From Halorientalis persicus (lineage in GTDB: Archaea > Halobacteriota > Halobacteria > Halobacteriales > Haloarculaceae): a DNA stretch of 64,000 nt. The stretch is from positions 1 to 64,000 of the forward strand of contig NZ_FOCX01000001.1 in the NCBI RefSeq assembly GCF_900110215.1, in the 5' to 3' direction. The notes under the pieces were generated by a model that searched no databases, was not told where the DNA came from, and saw nothing but the letters and a program-made list of their open reading frames with translations. Numbering within the stretch: the stretch's first letter is position 1; the number at the start of each line of letters is the position of its first letter. Below are positions 53,879 through 62,312 of this stretch, one piece after another. The translations under genes were made by a program, and so were the position numbers.

Positions 53879-54844
53879 TCAGTCCCCTGTCGCGTTCCGC
53901 TGGACGTCCGCGATCAGGTCGTCGATGGCCGCGTTGATGTCGACCACTTCGTCGGTCTGGTCGTCGAGTTCGTCGGTGATCTCGTCGACGGCGCTGACGA
54001 TGTCGGCCGCGTTCTCGGTCGATTCGTCGATCATACTGGCGACTTCCTCTGTCGAGGCGGCCTGCTCGTCGGTCGCCGTCGCCACCTCTTCGATCCCGTT
54101 GTTGACTTCCCGGACGGTCTCGCTGATCTCTTCGAGCGTGTCCATGGCGTCGTCGACTGACTCGATCCCGCCCTCGATGCGCTCGTTGTTCTCTTCGAGG
54201 CTGCCGACGGCCTGCTCTGTGTTCTCCTGAATCTCGTCGATCATGGCCTCGATCTCGCCGGCCTGGGTCTGTGACTCGCCGGCGAGGTCTTTGATCTCGT
54301 CGGCGACGACGGCGAAGCCCTCGCCCGCCTGCCCCGCGCGGGCGGCCTCGATGGAGGCGTTCAGTGCGAGGATGTTCGTCTGGTCGGCGATATCGTTGAT
54401 GATCTCGACGATCTCGTCGATCTCCTGGACGCTGTCCTGGATCGTCCGCACGTCCTCGGCGACGCTGTCGGCCGCCGCCTGAATCTCCTCCATCGCGTCG
54501 ACGACTTCCTCCGCCGAGTCCTGTCCCTCGTCGGCGAGGTCTCGGGCTTCCTTGCTTGCGGCGGCGACCTCTTCGGCGGAGGAGGCGATCTCCTCGACAG
54601 AGGCCGACAGCGTCGAGACCTCGTTGGCCACCTCGGACATCCCCTGATGTTGCTCGCGAGCCAGTTCCGAGATGTCCCGGGTTTGCTCGGCGATTTCGAC
54701 GGAGGAATCCTCGAGTTCGGCGATCGAGGTCTGGATCTCGCTGGCCGCATCGTGGTCGTAGCCCGCGTTACGGTCGATATCCTGTTCGATGTCGTCTTCG
54801 ACGGTGTCGCCGATACCAGCGTCGAGACCGGCCTCACGGGACAT
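53879..54844 (-). CDS. Soluble methyl-accepting chemotaxis transducer
   Basis: 321 residues from ATG 54844 (MSREAGLDAGIGDTVEDDIE). There is no membrane helix. The whole chain after residue 30 is one coiled coil with the hairpin tip [20 protein letters not shown] (about 164-183) that binds CheA and CheW, and methylation-site Glu/Gln pairs on each side. A 30-residue acidic leader replaces a sensor domain. It is probably a cytoplasmic transducer; the signal is not apparent. Upstream neighbour is the Bat-like regulator on the same strand. Confidence 0.88.
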   Translation of the reverse strand: MSREAGLDAGIGDTVEDDIEQDIDRNAGYDHDAASEIQTSIAELEDSSVEIAEQTRDISELAREQHQGMSEVANEVSTLSASVEEIASSAEEVAAASKEARDLADEGQDSAEEVVDAMEEIQAAADSVAEDVRTIQDSVQEIDEIVEIINDIADQTNILALNASIEAARAGQAGEGFAVVADEIKDLAGESQTQAGEIEAMIDEIQENTEQAVGSLEENNERIEGGIESVDDAMDTLEEISETVREVNNGIEEVATATDEQAASTEEVASMIDESTENAADIVSAVDEITDELDDQTDEVVDINAAIDDLIADVQRNATGD

Positions 54845-54937
54845 TGTTGACGGATGGAAGGCAACTTGCAACAAAACGATGACTACCCGGCTGTCAGCAT
54901 TGATAATCGAGTGTTCGATTAGTTTATAGGTCCGGCG

Positions 54938-56560
54938 CTACTGCCGGTCGCGCTCGAAGAAGGAGTCGAGCAGTTTCCGCTCGGCGACCCGGAGGTGCTG
55001 GTGGAAGGTAGAGCGGGAGATATCCATCATCGCGGCGAGTTCGTCGCCGTCGACGGCGCGGGGCCAGTCGAAAAAGCCGCTGTAATACGCCGTCCGAAGC
55101 GCGGTGAGCTGTCTGTCGGTGAGTCGCTCTTCGAGACCGGCACGGAACTCCTGGCGGGTCTGGACGGGGCGTTCGTGTTCGTGATAGCCGGCGAGTTCGG
55201 TGCCCTCGTACCGATCCGCGACATCCTCGAAGAGCGCCCTGGCGTCGGCCTCGCGGGAGAGTTCGACGGTGAAGGCCGTCACGCCGTCCTCGCTGGTGAC
55301 CTCCCTGGTGACGGCACCCCTGTCGACCAGGAGTCCGACGAGCGAGCCGGAAAGCGTCAGTTGCAGGAGACAGCCGTCGTCGTGATCGGCCAGCACCGTC
55401 ACGTCGGTGACGGCGTCCTGATCGGTCGCAAACTCGCGGACGGTCGCGGGATCACACCCGTCGACGGTGTAGAACTCCCGGAGTGCGCCGTTCGAACCGT
55501 AGACCGACCCGGAGTAGGAGAACCGGCAGTCGAGTTCGATCGAGGCGGCGTTGAGCAGGAGCGTCGGATCGTCGACGGTGAACTCCATCTCGACGATCCG
55601 GTCGGCCGTCAGCGTTCGCTTGCTCTCCAGGGCGTCGATGGCGTTGGCGATGGCGCGGCCGAGCGCCTCCAGCACGACCTGTTCGCGCTCGTCGAAGGCG
55701 TCTGGGTGGCCGGCACAGACCGTGAGGACACCGTACTCGCTCTCCTGATTGCCGATCGGGACCGAGATGACCGCCTCGATCCCCGCGTCGCCGTAGCGTC
55801 GCCCGACGGCCGAACCACCGTCGACCGTCGAGACGATCTGGCCACGTCCGGTCGCGAACGCTCGCGCGCTCGGCGTCGGTGCGTCGGCGTCCAGCGCGAA
55901 CGCCGCATCGTCGAGGTCGAGGTCCACGTCGGCCGGCCCAGCGGATGCCCGCACTCGGAGCCGTTCTTCGGAGATGCCGGCGCTCCCGATCCAGGCGAAC
56001 AGGTAGGGGTCGGTGTCGGCCAGTCGCTCACAGACGCCGTGTTCGATCTCGTCCCTGGAGACCGACTCGACGAGCAACCGGGTGATGTCCTGGACGAGGC
56101 CGTTGATACGGTCGACGAGGTGTTCGAGGTTCTGGCGCTCCCGCTGTGCCTGCCGAGCGTTCGCCTGGGCCTCCAGTTCGGCGAGTCGCCGGTCCGTGAT
56201 GTCGATGTGTGCGACGGTCGCGAAGTTGCCGTCACCGATTGTGAACGGCGTCGCGCGCATCAGGAACCAGCGCTGTTGCTCCGGCGTATGGCAGGGATAT
56301 TCGAGGGTGAACTCCTCACACTCGCCGTCGAGGACGCGCCTGATTCCACGGACCGCCTCGACGGCGTGGTCGTCCTCGGTCGGATCGACCGAATCGAAGT
56401 AGTTGAGCCCCTTTGCATCCGCTTCGGCTCCAGTAGTCCCGTCACCCGCAGTCCCCCAAGAGCTGTTGGTGAACAGAATGTGTCCCTCCTCGTCCAGCAC
56501 AGCGATCTGGCTCGACAGCGTATCGAGGGCTGCTCTGGCTATCGATTCGGTGACTTCCAT
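54938..56560 (-). CDS. Bat-like regulator with PAS, GAF and HTH-10 domains
   Basis: 540 residues. PAS (about 8-130: QIAVLDEEGHILFTNSSWGT, LMRATPFTIGDGNFATVAHI), a coiled link, GAF (about 160-315: DTDPYLFAWIGSAGISEERL, AVISVPIGNQESEYGVLTVC), a middle domain (about 330-470) and a C-terminal bacterio-opsin-activator-type HTH (about 485-535: LTDRQLTALRTAYYSGFFDW, DISRSTFHQHLRVAERKLLD). This is the haloarchaeal Bat architecture. Such proteins respond to light, redox or oxygen and activate bop-like genes. The opsin homologue in this window is 45 kb away, so a link is speculation. Upstream AT-rich AATAAA is absent; promoter unclear. Confidence 0.87.
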   Translation of the reverse strand: MEVTESIARAALDTLSSQIAVLDEEGHILFTNSSWGTAGDGTTGAEADAKGLNYFDSVDPTEDDHAVEAVRGIRRVLDGECEEFTLEYPCHTPEQQRWFLMRATPFTIGDGNFATVAHIDITDRRLAELEAQANARQAQRERQNLEHLVDRINGLVQDITRLLVESVSRDEIEHGVCERLADTDPYLFAWIGSAGISEERLRVRASAGPADVDLDLDDAAFALDADAPTPSARAFATGRGQIVSTVDGGSAVGRRYGDAGIEAVISVPIGNQESEYGVLTVCAGHPDAFDEREQVVLEALGRAIANAIDALESKRTLTADRIVEMEFTVDDPTLLLNAASIELDCRFSYSGSVYGSNGALREFYTVDGCDPATVREFATDQDAVTDVTVLADHDDGCLLQLTLSGSLVGLLVDRGAVTREVTSEDGVTAFTVELSREADARALFEDVADRYEGTELAGYHEHERPVQTRQEFRAGLEERLTDRQLTALRTAYYSGFFDWPRAVDGDELAAMMDISRSTFHQHLRVAERKLLDSFFERDRQ

Positions 56561-56641
56561 TCACTGCATTTCGGGACCGCAGACGCATAAAAATCCCCCC
56601 GCCGACTCCGGGTGCCGTCCTGGGCCGCCACCGAACTGGGG

Positions 56642-57346
56642 TCACCTGGGGTCGAACCGCGAGAGCACCGGAATCTCCGCCCGGCGCTCGTCGGACAGCA
56701 ACGCCCAGTCGATGCCAGCCGGCGTCTCGCCGCCACCGGTCCGGAGCGTCCGCCCGGGCGTCACGATCAGATCCAGCGGCACGTCGTGGTCGCCCGTCGG
56801 CACGTCGGCCTCGACCAGTTGTCGCTCGTGGACGGTCGTCGCGACCGGCGTCGTCTCCTCGACCAGCCCCAGTTCCCACAGGACTGCAAACTCCAGATCG
56901 CTGTAGCCCTCACCCTTACCGACCCGTTCGCCATCGGCGGTGACGGCGACACTTCCCGAGACGATCAGGTCGACGCGCTCCATCTCGTCGGGGCCGACCT
57001 GCACCCCGACCTCGGCGGAGCCACCGACCGTCGTCGCGTGATCGATGTCCTCGATCTCGGCGGGATCGAGCCGCAGAAAGCATTTCTCGTCACGGAGTCG
57101 CGGGACGGCCATGTAGACCGTCTTCCCCTGTCGCAGAGCCGCCCGCCGGACTGGAAGCTGTGGCGCGTCGGGATTGGCCTTGATCACGTCGGCGTCGCGC
57201 CACGCCCCGGTGTCGGCCAGTCGCTCTGCGGCGTCGTCGGCCCCCGCGAAGTTGGGAATGCGCCCGTGTGGCGGGAAGGGGAACCGCGCCTCGCCGCTCT
57301 CCTCGAGGTCGTCCCAGACGCGTTCGCGGAGTCGCTCCTTGTCCAT
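56642..57346 (-). CDS. 5-formyltetrahydrofolate cyclo-ligase family protein
   Basis: 234 residues. DKERLRERVWDDLEES and IPNFAGADDAAERLA start the fold; VYMAVPRLRDEKCFLRL (about 98-114), GVQVGPDEMERVDLIVSGSV (about 129-148) and GERVGKGEGYSDLEFAVLWE (about 156-175) are the characteristic G-K-G-x-G-Y-x-D segment that binds the phosphate and folate. In haloarchaea it should convert 5-formyl-THF to methenyl-THF, or act on another N-formyl compound. Normal size. No folate genes next to it. Confidence 0.88.
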   Translation of the reverse strand: MDKERLRERVWDDLEESGEARFPFPPHGRIPNFAGADDAAERLADTGAWRDADVIKANPDAPQLPVRRAALRQGKTVYMAVPRLRDEKCFLRLDPAEIEDIDHATTVGGSAEVGVQVGPDEMERVDLIVSGSVAVTADGERVGKGEGYSDLEFAVLWELGLVEETTPVATTVHERQLVEADVPTGDHDVPLDLIVTPGRTLRTGGGETPAGIDWALLSDERRAEIPVLSRFDPR

Positions 57347-57455
57347 AGTTCCCCCAGCGGTGCTACCGCCATCAGCCTTCAGGACGACACCGGGATATTA
57401 AACGACCGCAATATGTTCGCACAACGGCTACCCGCCAGTCCCACCACTCGACCGT

Positions 57456-57629
57456 ATGAGCAGCGTTGACAAGACCAGTGGGGGCGAGGGGGAACGCAGT
57501 GCCACGACCGAACGGGGACGGCCGACCGTGACGACGATCGACGGGGCGTCGGACCGGACGATCTTCACCGAGACCGGCAACACCGACGCCTGGATCGCGA
57601 CCGACTACGTCAGCGACGTCCAGCGATAG
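57456..57629 (+). CDS. 57-residue haloarchaeal protein (DUF7331-like)
   Basis: MSSVDKTSGGEGERSATTER is followed by GRPTVTTIDGASDRTIFTET and GNTDAWIATDYVSDVQR. The closing GNTDAWIATD segment is one I associate with small haloarchaeal proteins annotated DUF7331. It starts at ATG 57456; upstream GGGATATTAAACGACCGC near 57391-57409 includes a TATA-like ATATTAAA. Disordered except for a final beta pair. Function unknown. It precedes the tRNA-Met-associated repeats. Confidence 0.65.
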   Translation: MSSVDKTSGGEGERSATTERGRPTVTTIDGASDRTIFTETGNTDAWIATDYVSDVQR

Positions 57630-57746
57630 CCGCCAGTTTCGACAGCCCCGTCCGAACGCCGACCAGCCGCAGTGCTCGTTTTTCCACCGGCCACCCGCTC
57701 GGTGGACTTCGAAGCGGTCGCTCACACGAGGTTTGCGACGGAAGGA

Positions 57747-57846
57747 AATGCCCGGGGAGGGCTCCGAACCACGGAAAATCAGACATTTTCCTGCTCCCCC
57801 TCGCTCCGCTCGGCGGGACCCTGCGGGTTCGGAGTTTTCCGGGCAT
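57747..57846. repeat. tRNA-Met 3'-end copies in inverted orientation
   Basis: Positions 57747-57770 are identical to 24 bases at the 3' end of the downstream tRNA-Met gene (57891-57914, running AATGCCCGGGGAGGGCTCC then GAACC). An inverted, slightly shortened copy is at 57826-57846 (GGTTCGGAG..TTTTCCGGGCATT). Between them is a perfect hairpin GGAAAAT-CAGAC-ATTTTCC (57773-57791). The outer ends ATGCCCGG and CCGGGCAT also pair perfectly. Confidence 0.8.
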
Positions 57847-57892
57847 TCTCACGGCATTGCCACTCGCCGATAGCTCGTGGCGTTCGAGAGAA

Positions 57893-58033
57893 TGCCCGGG
57901 GAGGGCTCCGAACCCTCGATCTCCGCATGTCCCAGGTTCGAGGCTGACGGGCCTCACGGGACCGGGAGCGACGCCGCGCAGAGTCTCGAAAACCCTATGA
58001 GTGCGGCGCTATGTCCAGCTAAGCCACCCGGGC
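57893..58033 (-). tRNA. Elongator tRNA-Met (CAT) with intron
   Basis: On the minus strand: acceptor GCCCGGG (58027-58033) with CCCGGGC (57894-57900) and discriminator A; D arm GCTTAGCTGGACATAGC; anticodon stem CCGCA/TGCGG; anticodon CAT at 57997-57999; T arm GAGGG-TTCGGAG-CCCTC. The mature tRNA is 74 bases. An intron of about 67 bases (57929-57995) sits between positions 37 and 38, typical of haloarchaeal elongator tRNA-Met and removed by the bulge-helix-bulge endonuclease. It reads methionine at internal ATG codons. The 3' end is duplicated at 57747-57770. Confidence 0.93.
57929..57995 (-). other. tRNA-Met intron
   Basis: Starts on the minus strand with GGGTTTTCGAGACTC and ends CTGGGAC, inserted after A37 of the anticodon loop. 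The two exon-intron junctions can form a bulge-helix-bulge. I looked for snoRNA box C and D elements (as in the tRNA-Trp intron) but did not find a clear pair. Confidence 0.85.
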
Positions 58034-58090
58034 TCAGTGTGCACCCGGTGCTAAACGAGTGGTCGTCTTTAACCTTCCCATCTTCGGCGG

Positions 58091-59965
58091 CTATCCCCGC
58101 CACTGCAAGCGAATCCCACACACGACGAGCGCCAGCGCGACGAGTCCGACCACCAGCCCGAAACCCGCACCCTCGGCTTCGGTGACTCGGGGGCCAACGA
58201 CGGTCCCGGTCGGTGTCGCTGCCGTCTCGGTCGCCGTCCGCGCCTCCGCAGCCGCGTCCGCCGCCGTCACCGGAGACACCGTCTCGACCTGCGTCCGTTC
58301 CGTCGTCGGCGTCTCCGACGATGTGGCAGTCTCCGTCGACCCCTCCGCCGTCTCTGGCTGGATCGTCACCAGATCCATCCCGGAGACGCCGTCCACGCCG
58401 TCGACGTCGGCACCGCCAGCACCGTCGTCCCCGGACGCACCCGCCGGTCCATCACTCCCGCCACCACCGCCACCACTGTCACCCCCGGCGTCGTCGCCGT
58501 CGTCGGTCGAGTCCGCGCCGCCGCTCGCCTCGTTTTCGTCGGCCGGTCGCTGTGCCGTCGCCGGTTCGGGGGAGTCGGTAGCCGGAGCGTCTGGCGTCCC
58601 CGAGTCAGCGTCCGTCGGCGGTGCGGTCTGAGTTCCCGGTTCGGCGGGTGTGGATGTCTGCGACGGCGTCTCCGGTTCGGTCGGCGTGCCGGGTCGGGCT
58701 GGCGTGTCGGTATCCCGTCCCGCAGAGGAGTTCGTGTCCGGTTTCGCGGGCGTGCCCGTTCCCGTCGGCGTATCGGCTTCGGGCGTGGCCGGATCGGCTG
58801 GCGTCGACGAGTCGTCGGTTGGTCCCTGCTCGGCCGGCGTAGATGTCCCGCCGTCCGGCGTCGACGAGGCCGGCGTGTCGGACGCATCACCGTCGGGCGT
58901 GTCGGCTGGCGTGTCCGGTGCGGGCTCGGGCGTCGAATCGGGCGTGGACTGCTCGGATGCGGGCGTTTCCCCGTCGGTCGAATCGTCGTCCGTGTCCGGA
59001 GTGGGTGTGGACGGCGGCAGATCTTCGGTGGACTGCTCGGTGGCCGGTTCGTCGTCAGTATCGTCCGCCTCGTCCTCGAATATGTCTTCGACCTGGTCGA
59101 AAAAGCCGTCATCGTTCTCGTCGGCTTCCGGTCCGCCATCTCCCTCGTTGTCCGTCGGTTCCTCGTCAGTCACGTCTTCCGATCCGTCGTCACCGGCGTT
59201 GTCCTCCGACTCGTCGCTGTTCGGTTCGTCGGTTCCGTCGTCGCCTGCCGAGCGGTCGTCTTCCCCGCTCTCGCCGTCCGACTCGTCCGGGGTTGCAGTG
59301 CCGTCGTCTTCCCCGCTCTCGTCGTCCGACTCGTCCGGGGTTGCAGTGCCGCCGTCTTCCCCGCTCTCGTCGTCCGACTCGTCCGGCGATCGCTCGGGTT
59401 CGCCCTCGTCGGCTGGCGTGGGATCCGACGCGGGGTCGGTAGGTGCGTCCGGCTCCGCAGTCGGTCGGTCGTTCTCGCCGTCTTCGCCGTCGGTGTCGGG
59501 TCCGCTGTCGTCGTCCACAGCAGTTCCGCCGTCACCCGCTCCGTCGGCAGTGTCGTCCGGCGGCGTCGCTGTCCCGCCGTCGGCCCCCGATCGGTCGTCG
59601 GGGTGTGGATCGGCGGTGGTCGGCCCGTTCGGGTCGGTTGCTTCGTCGTCCCCGTCGGGCGGTGAGTCGTCGTTCGGATCCGGGTCGGCCTCGGACGCTG
59701 GCGTGTCGCCGTCGTCGGTCCCGCCGCCTTCGTCTGGTGACTCCGGTTCACCGTCGGGTTCGTCCCCCGCGTCGGGGTCGGCGGTATCCTCGTCACCGGA
59801 CCCGTCGGTGTCCGGTTCGGGTGTCGGGTCGGAGCCGTTCTCCTGAGCGACGAGATGAGCCGGCGAATCGACGCCGGACGGGACGGCAACGGCCGTGGAG
59901 ACGCCGAGGGAGAGCAGTGCGAGGACCGTCAGGAGGGCGATCGGTGGGGAGACGGGACGTGACAC
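58091..59965 (-). CDS. Secreted Thr/Asp/Ser-rich surface protein with C-terminal anchor
   Basis: 624 residues from GTG 59965 (VSRPVSPPIALLTVLALLSL), with a signal peptide to about residue 33 (GVSTAVAVPSG). The body is long, acidic and low-complexity, full of TPDESDDESGED, PDTPADTPDG and TPTEPETPSQ repeats, no globular domain. A single membrane helix (about 595-619: GAGFGLVVGLVALALVVCGI) sits at the C-terminus, preceded by TEAEGAGFG, close to the PGF-CTERM archaeosortase signal but with Ala for Pro. It probably forms a glycosylated or stalk-like cell-surface layer protein. Start codons further upstream to 61231 fall in the opposing gene and are rejected. Repeats at 59259-59388. Confidence 0.7.
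   Translation of the reverse strand: MSRPVSPPIALLTVLALLSLGVSTAVAVPSGVDSPAHLVAQENGSDPTPEPDTDGSGDEDTADPDAGDEPDGEPESPDEGGGTDDGDTPASEADPDPNDDSPPDGDDEATDPNGPTTADPHPDDRSGADGGTATPPDDTADGAGDGGTAVDDDSGPDTDGEDGENDRPTAEPDAPTDPASDPTPADEGEPERSPDESDDESGEDGGTATPDESDDESGEDDGTATPDESDGESGEDDRSAGDDGTDEPNSDESEDNAGDDGSEDVTDEEPTDNEGDGGPEADENDDGFFDQVEDIFEDEADDTDDEPATEQSTEDLPPSTPTPDTDDDSTDGETPASEQSTPDSTPEPAPDTPADTPDGDASDTPASSTPDGGTSTPAEQGPTDDSSTPADPATPEADTPTGTGTPAKPDTNSSAGRDTDTPARPGTPTEPETPSQTSTPAEPGTQTAPPTDADSGTPDAPATDSPEPATAQRPADENEASGGADSTDDGDDAGGDSGGGGGGSDGPAGASGDDGAGGADVDGVDGVSGMDLVTIQPETAEGSTETATSSETPTTERTQVETVSPVTAADAAAEARTATETAATPTGTVVGPRVTEAEGAGFGLVVGLVALALVVCGIRLQWRG
59259..59388. repeat. 48-base tandem repeat in the surface-protein gene
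   Basis: Three nearly identical 48-base units start with GTCTTCCCC at 59259, 59307 and 59355 and encode 16 residues (GTATPDESDDESGEDD on the minus strand). The copies differ in a few bases, so the number may vary between strains. Confidence 0.85.
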
Positions 59966-60127
59966 GACCGAACGGTCGACGAGGACGCGAATTGTTACAC
60001 GGGGAGTATCGGGTGACAAGCCCGGCTTATCCGGTCCGGTGGCGGGTAAGCCGGTGGTACCGCTGCGGGAACTCCACGGGGTCACACCACCCGCGGATTT
60101 AAGCCACCCGGCAAGTACACAACGACC

Positions 60128-61201
60128 ATGGAGATTCCTGACCTCGTCCGGGACGCGCTCGGGGGCGAGGACGTCGAGCTGGGCGTCAACCTCGGTGACG
60201 AAGACGTCGTCTGTCTCACGCCGACCCGGACGCTCCTGTACCGGGCCGAAGGGCTGTTGAGCGACGAGAAAGTCCAGGAGTTCCCCCACGACGTGGAGTG
60301 GCTGGACGTGAAAGAAGGCCGCCGCAAGACGAAGTTCATCCTCGAGTACGTCGAGGGCACGCGCAAGTTCGGCGTCCCGAGCAACCGGGACGGCGCGGTG
60401 CTGGAACTGCTGTTGACCGGCATCCTCCGGGCCGGCGGCGTGACCGACCCCGACGAATCGGTCGTCGGTGCCTTCCGGTTCAGCGAACTCGTGTTGATCG
60501 TCACGGACAAGCGAGTCGTCCGTCACATCGGCTCGGCGGTCTGGACCGAGGATTTCGAGGAATACCCCTTCAGCGACCTCACCGGCCTCTCGTTCGAGGA
60601 GGGCAACGTCGCGACGGAGGTCGTTCTCGAGATCGGCGGGCGACCCAAACGGATCAAGACCCCGAACGAACAGGCCCGGAAGGTCCAGCAGGTCGTCGAG
60701 AACGCCGTCTTCGACTTCTTCGACGTGGGCAGTCTGGAGGAGTTGAACGCCAGCATCGGCGTCGACGCGGGTGAGAAAGCGGAGAGCGACGACAGCGGTG
60801 GCGGCAGCGACATCGACATCGGCGGCGGCATCGACCCGCTGGTCTCCGACGACGAGGACACGAGTCCGAGCATCGACGGCCCCACGGCGAGTGGGTCGTC
60901 CGGTTCGTCGGAGACGACCGCCAAGACAGCGTCCCGGTCCCGGAACGACGGCGAGAGCGACGCCGCGTCCGGGACGGCCGAGCGACGGGAGCGAACCACC
61001 GACACCGGCGACAGTCCGTCGAGCACCACGGAGTCGACGACCCGGAGCCGCCAGTCCGGGGCGGCGAGCCAGCGCGACCTCGACGCCGTCGAGTCGCAAC
61101 TCGGGGAGTTGACGACGGCGGTCCAGCGCCACAACGAGTTGCTCGAAAAACAACAGCGGACGATCGAAAAGCTGATCGAGGAGTTGCGCGAGGGACGCTA
61201 G
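60128..61201 (+). CDS. DUF7115-like protein with coiled-coil tail
   Basis: 357 residues. MEIPDLVRDALGGEDVELGV begins an N-terminal domain (1-210) with LTPTRTLLYRAEGLLSDEKV, RKTKFILEYVEGTRKFGVPS and FRFSELVLIVTDKRVVRHIG, a PH-like pair of strands. A linker rich in Ser/Asp/Gly (about 210-310) is followed by a coiled coil (DAVESQLGELTTAVQRHNEL, LEKQQRTIEKLIEEL). I recall this family as DUF7115 of haloarchaea, of unknown function. Start ATG at 60128, divergent from the surface-protein gene; promoter in the 162-base gap. Confidence 0.7.
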   Translation: MEIPDLVRDALGGEDVELGVNLGDEDVVCLTPTRTLLYRAEGLLSDEKVQEFPHDVEWLDVKEGRRKTKFILEYVEGTRKFGVPSNRDGAVLELLLTGILRAGGVTDPDESVVGAFRFSELVLIVTDKRVVRHIGSAVWTEDFEEYPFSDLTGLSFEEGNVATEVVLEIGGRPKRIKTPNEQARKVQQVVENAVFDFFDVGSLEELNASIGVDAGEKAESDDSGGGSDIDIGGGIDPLVSDDEDTSPSIDGPTASGSSGSSETTAKTASRSRNDGESDAASGTAERRERTTDTGDSPSSTTESTTRSRQSGAASQRDLDAVESQLGELTTAVQRHNELLEKQQRTIEKLIEELREGR

Positions 61202-61560
61202 CTCTCCCGGCCGGTGACTTTCCGGATGCACGAGGAGCCAAACGGGCCGTGTTCCCCGGCGTCGAACGTGATGAAATAGCCCGTCGAGATTTCGGCACTA
61301 CAGCGCCGACAGGTGAATTCTCCCTCTTTCGTGATCACGTCATTCTCGAAGCTCACGTAGTCGTGACTCGTCGGTCGGACGGTCCCGTCCTCGCGCTCGA
61401 CGATGCCGCGAGCGACAGCGGTGTCCAGAATCTCGCGCTGGACGTTGGGATCGGTCGTGATCGTCTCGATCCGGTCGAGTGCCGCGGCGACCGACAGGGA
61501 GTCGTGTTCGAGACTGGCGAGCAACTCCAGGCCGAGTTCGACCGGATCGACGTCCTGCAC
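61198..61560 (-). CDS. DUF5830-like small protein with zinc-type cysteine motif
   Basis: 120 residues from GTG 61560 (VQDVDPVELGLELLASLEHD), chosen over 61629 because the first 23 residues of the longer frame look unlike the family. A winged-helix-like N-half (LDRIETITTDPNVQREILDT, AVARGIVEREDGTVRPTSHD) leads to FTCRRCSAEISTGYFITFDA, where CRRC plus later C-terminal Cys in GSSCIRKVTGRES form a probable zinc site. I recall the family as DUF5830. Stop overlaps the coiled-coil gene by four bases. Possibly a small transcription factor; not proven. Confidence 0.65.
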   Translation of the reverse strand: MQDVDPVELGLELLASLEHDSLSVAAALDRIETITTDPNVQREILDTAVARGIVEREDGTVRPTSHDYVSFENDVITKEGEFTCRRCSAEISTGYFITFDAGEHGPFGSSCIRKVTGRES

Positions 61561-61643
61561 GCCGGACACTGTGGTGGCGACCGAATTAAGCGTTGTGAGC
61601 CCACCACAAGAGGTATAGTGCACGGGCATCGCCTCTTGTGTAG

Positions 61644-62312
61644 ATGCGAGGCGTGACGCGCCAGCGACTCCTCGTCGGGTCGATACTCGCCGCGGTGGCG
61701 GCCGTCGCCGTCGTCGGCCGGTCGCCGACCGCGGTCCTCCGGTGGGCCGAGAGTCTCGCCGGTCAGCCGGTGCTGTTCGCGGTCGCGCTGGCGGTCCTGT
61801 ACCTGTTTCGCCCGCTCGCGCTCCTGCCGGTCGCCGTCTGTTCAGTCCTCGTCGGCTACGTGTACGGCCTCGCTGGCATCCCCATCGCGATGGCCGGTGC
61901 GGCCGTGACCAACATGCCAGTCTTCCTGCTGGCCCGGTACACGGACATGGGCGGGACGCTGGCGGCCCGCTTCGAGAGCCACGCCGGGCGGTTCGTCGCG
62001 ACGGCCGGCGCGTTCCGGAGCGTTCTCGTGGCCCGGCTCCTGCCGCTCCCCTCCGACGCCGTCTCCTACGCGGCCGGTCTGACGCGGGTGCCCGTGCGGT
62101 ACTACGTTCTCGGCTCGACCGTGGGTGAGATTCCGTGGATCGTCGCCGCCATCCTCGCGGGGCGGTCGATGCACGACCTCACCGCCTCCGGCGCGAGCGT
62201 CGGCCTCGACGTGATCGTCGGTCTGGTGGCGCTCGCGGCCCTGTTGCTCGCCGGACCGGCCTACCGGTATCTCACCGAGGAGCGAGCCACGGGTGCCGCC
62301 GACGTTCAGTAG
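61644..62312 (+). CDS. TVP38/TMEM64-family (VTT/DedA) membrane protein
   Basis: 222 residues, about six hydrophobic helices. FRPLALLPVAVCSVLVGYVY (about 54-73), GLAGIPIAMAGAAVTNMPVF, and RLLPLPSDAVSYAAGLTRVP (about 132-151), with VRYYVLGSTVGEIPWIVAAI next, match the VTT/SNARE-associated domain, which has conserved R-x-x-P and G-x-x-x-G motifs. Members are thought to scramble or transport lipid carriers. Start ATG 61644 fits after an AT-rich GAGGTATAG box at about 61610. It overlaps the convergent zinc-finger gene by seven bases. Confidence 0.85.
   Translation: MRGVTRQRLLVGSILAAVAAVAVVGRSPTAVLRWAESLAGQPVLFAVALAVLYLFRPLALLPVAVCSVLVGYVYGLAGIPIAMAGAAVTNMPVFLLARYTDMGGTLAARFESHAGRFVATAGAFRSVLVARLLPLPSDAVSYAAGLTRVPVRYYVLGSTVGEIPWIVAAILAGRSMHDLTASGASVGLDVIVGLVALAALLLAGPAYRYLTEERATGAADVQ

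Noticed and set aside
57610-57957. Minus-strand frame covering both tRNA-Met 3'-end copies (contains FGALPGH twice)
   Set aside because: The repeat peptide is only the translation of the duplicated tRNA 3' end, so it is not a real protein.
57929-57995. Box C/D guide RNA inside the tRNA-Met intron
   Set aside because: No convincing box C (RTGATGA) and box D (CTGA) pair is present in the intron.
58091-61231. A single 1046-residue minus-strand protein covering both the surface protein and the region opposite the coiled-coil gene
   Set aside because: The part above 59965 is the complement of a well-formed plus-strand gene (60128-61201) and has no protein-like character; a signal peptide starts exactly at GTG 59965.
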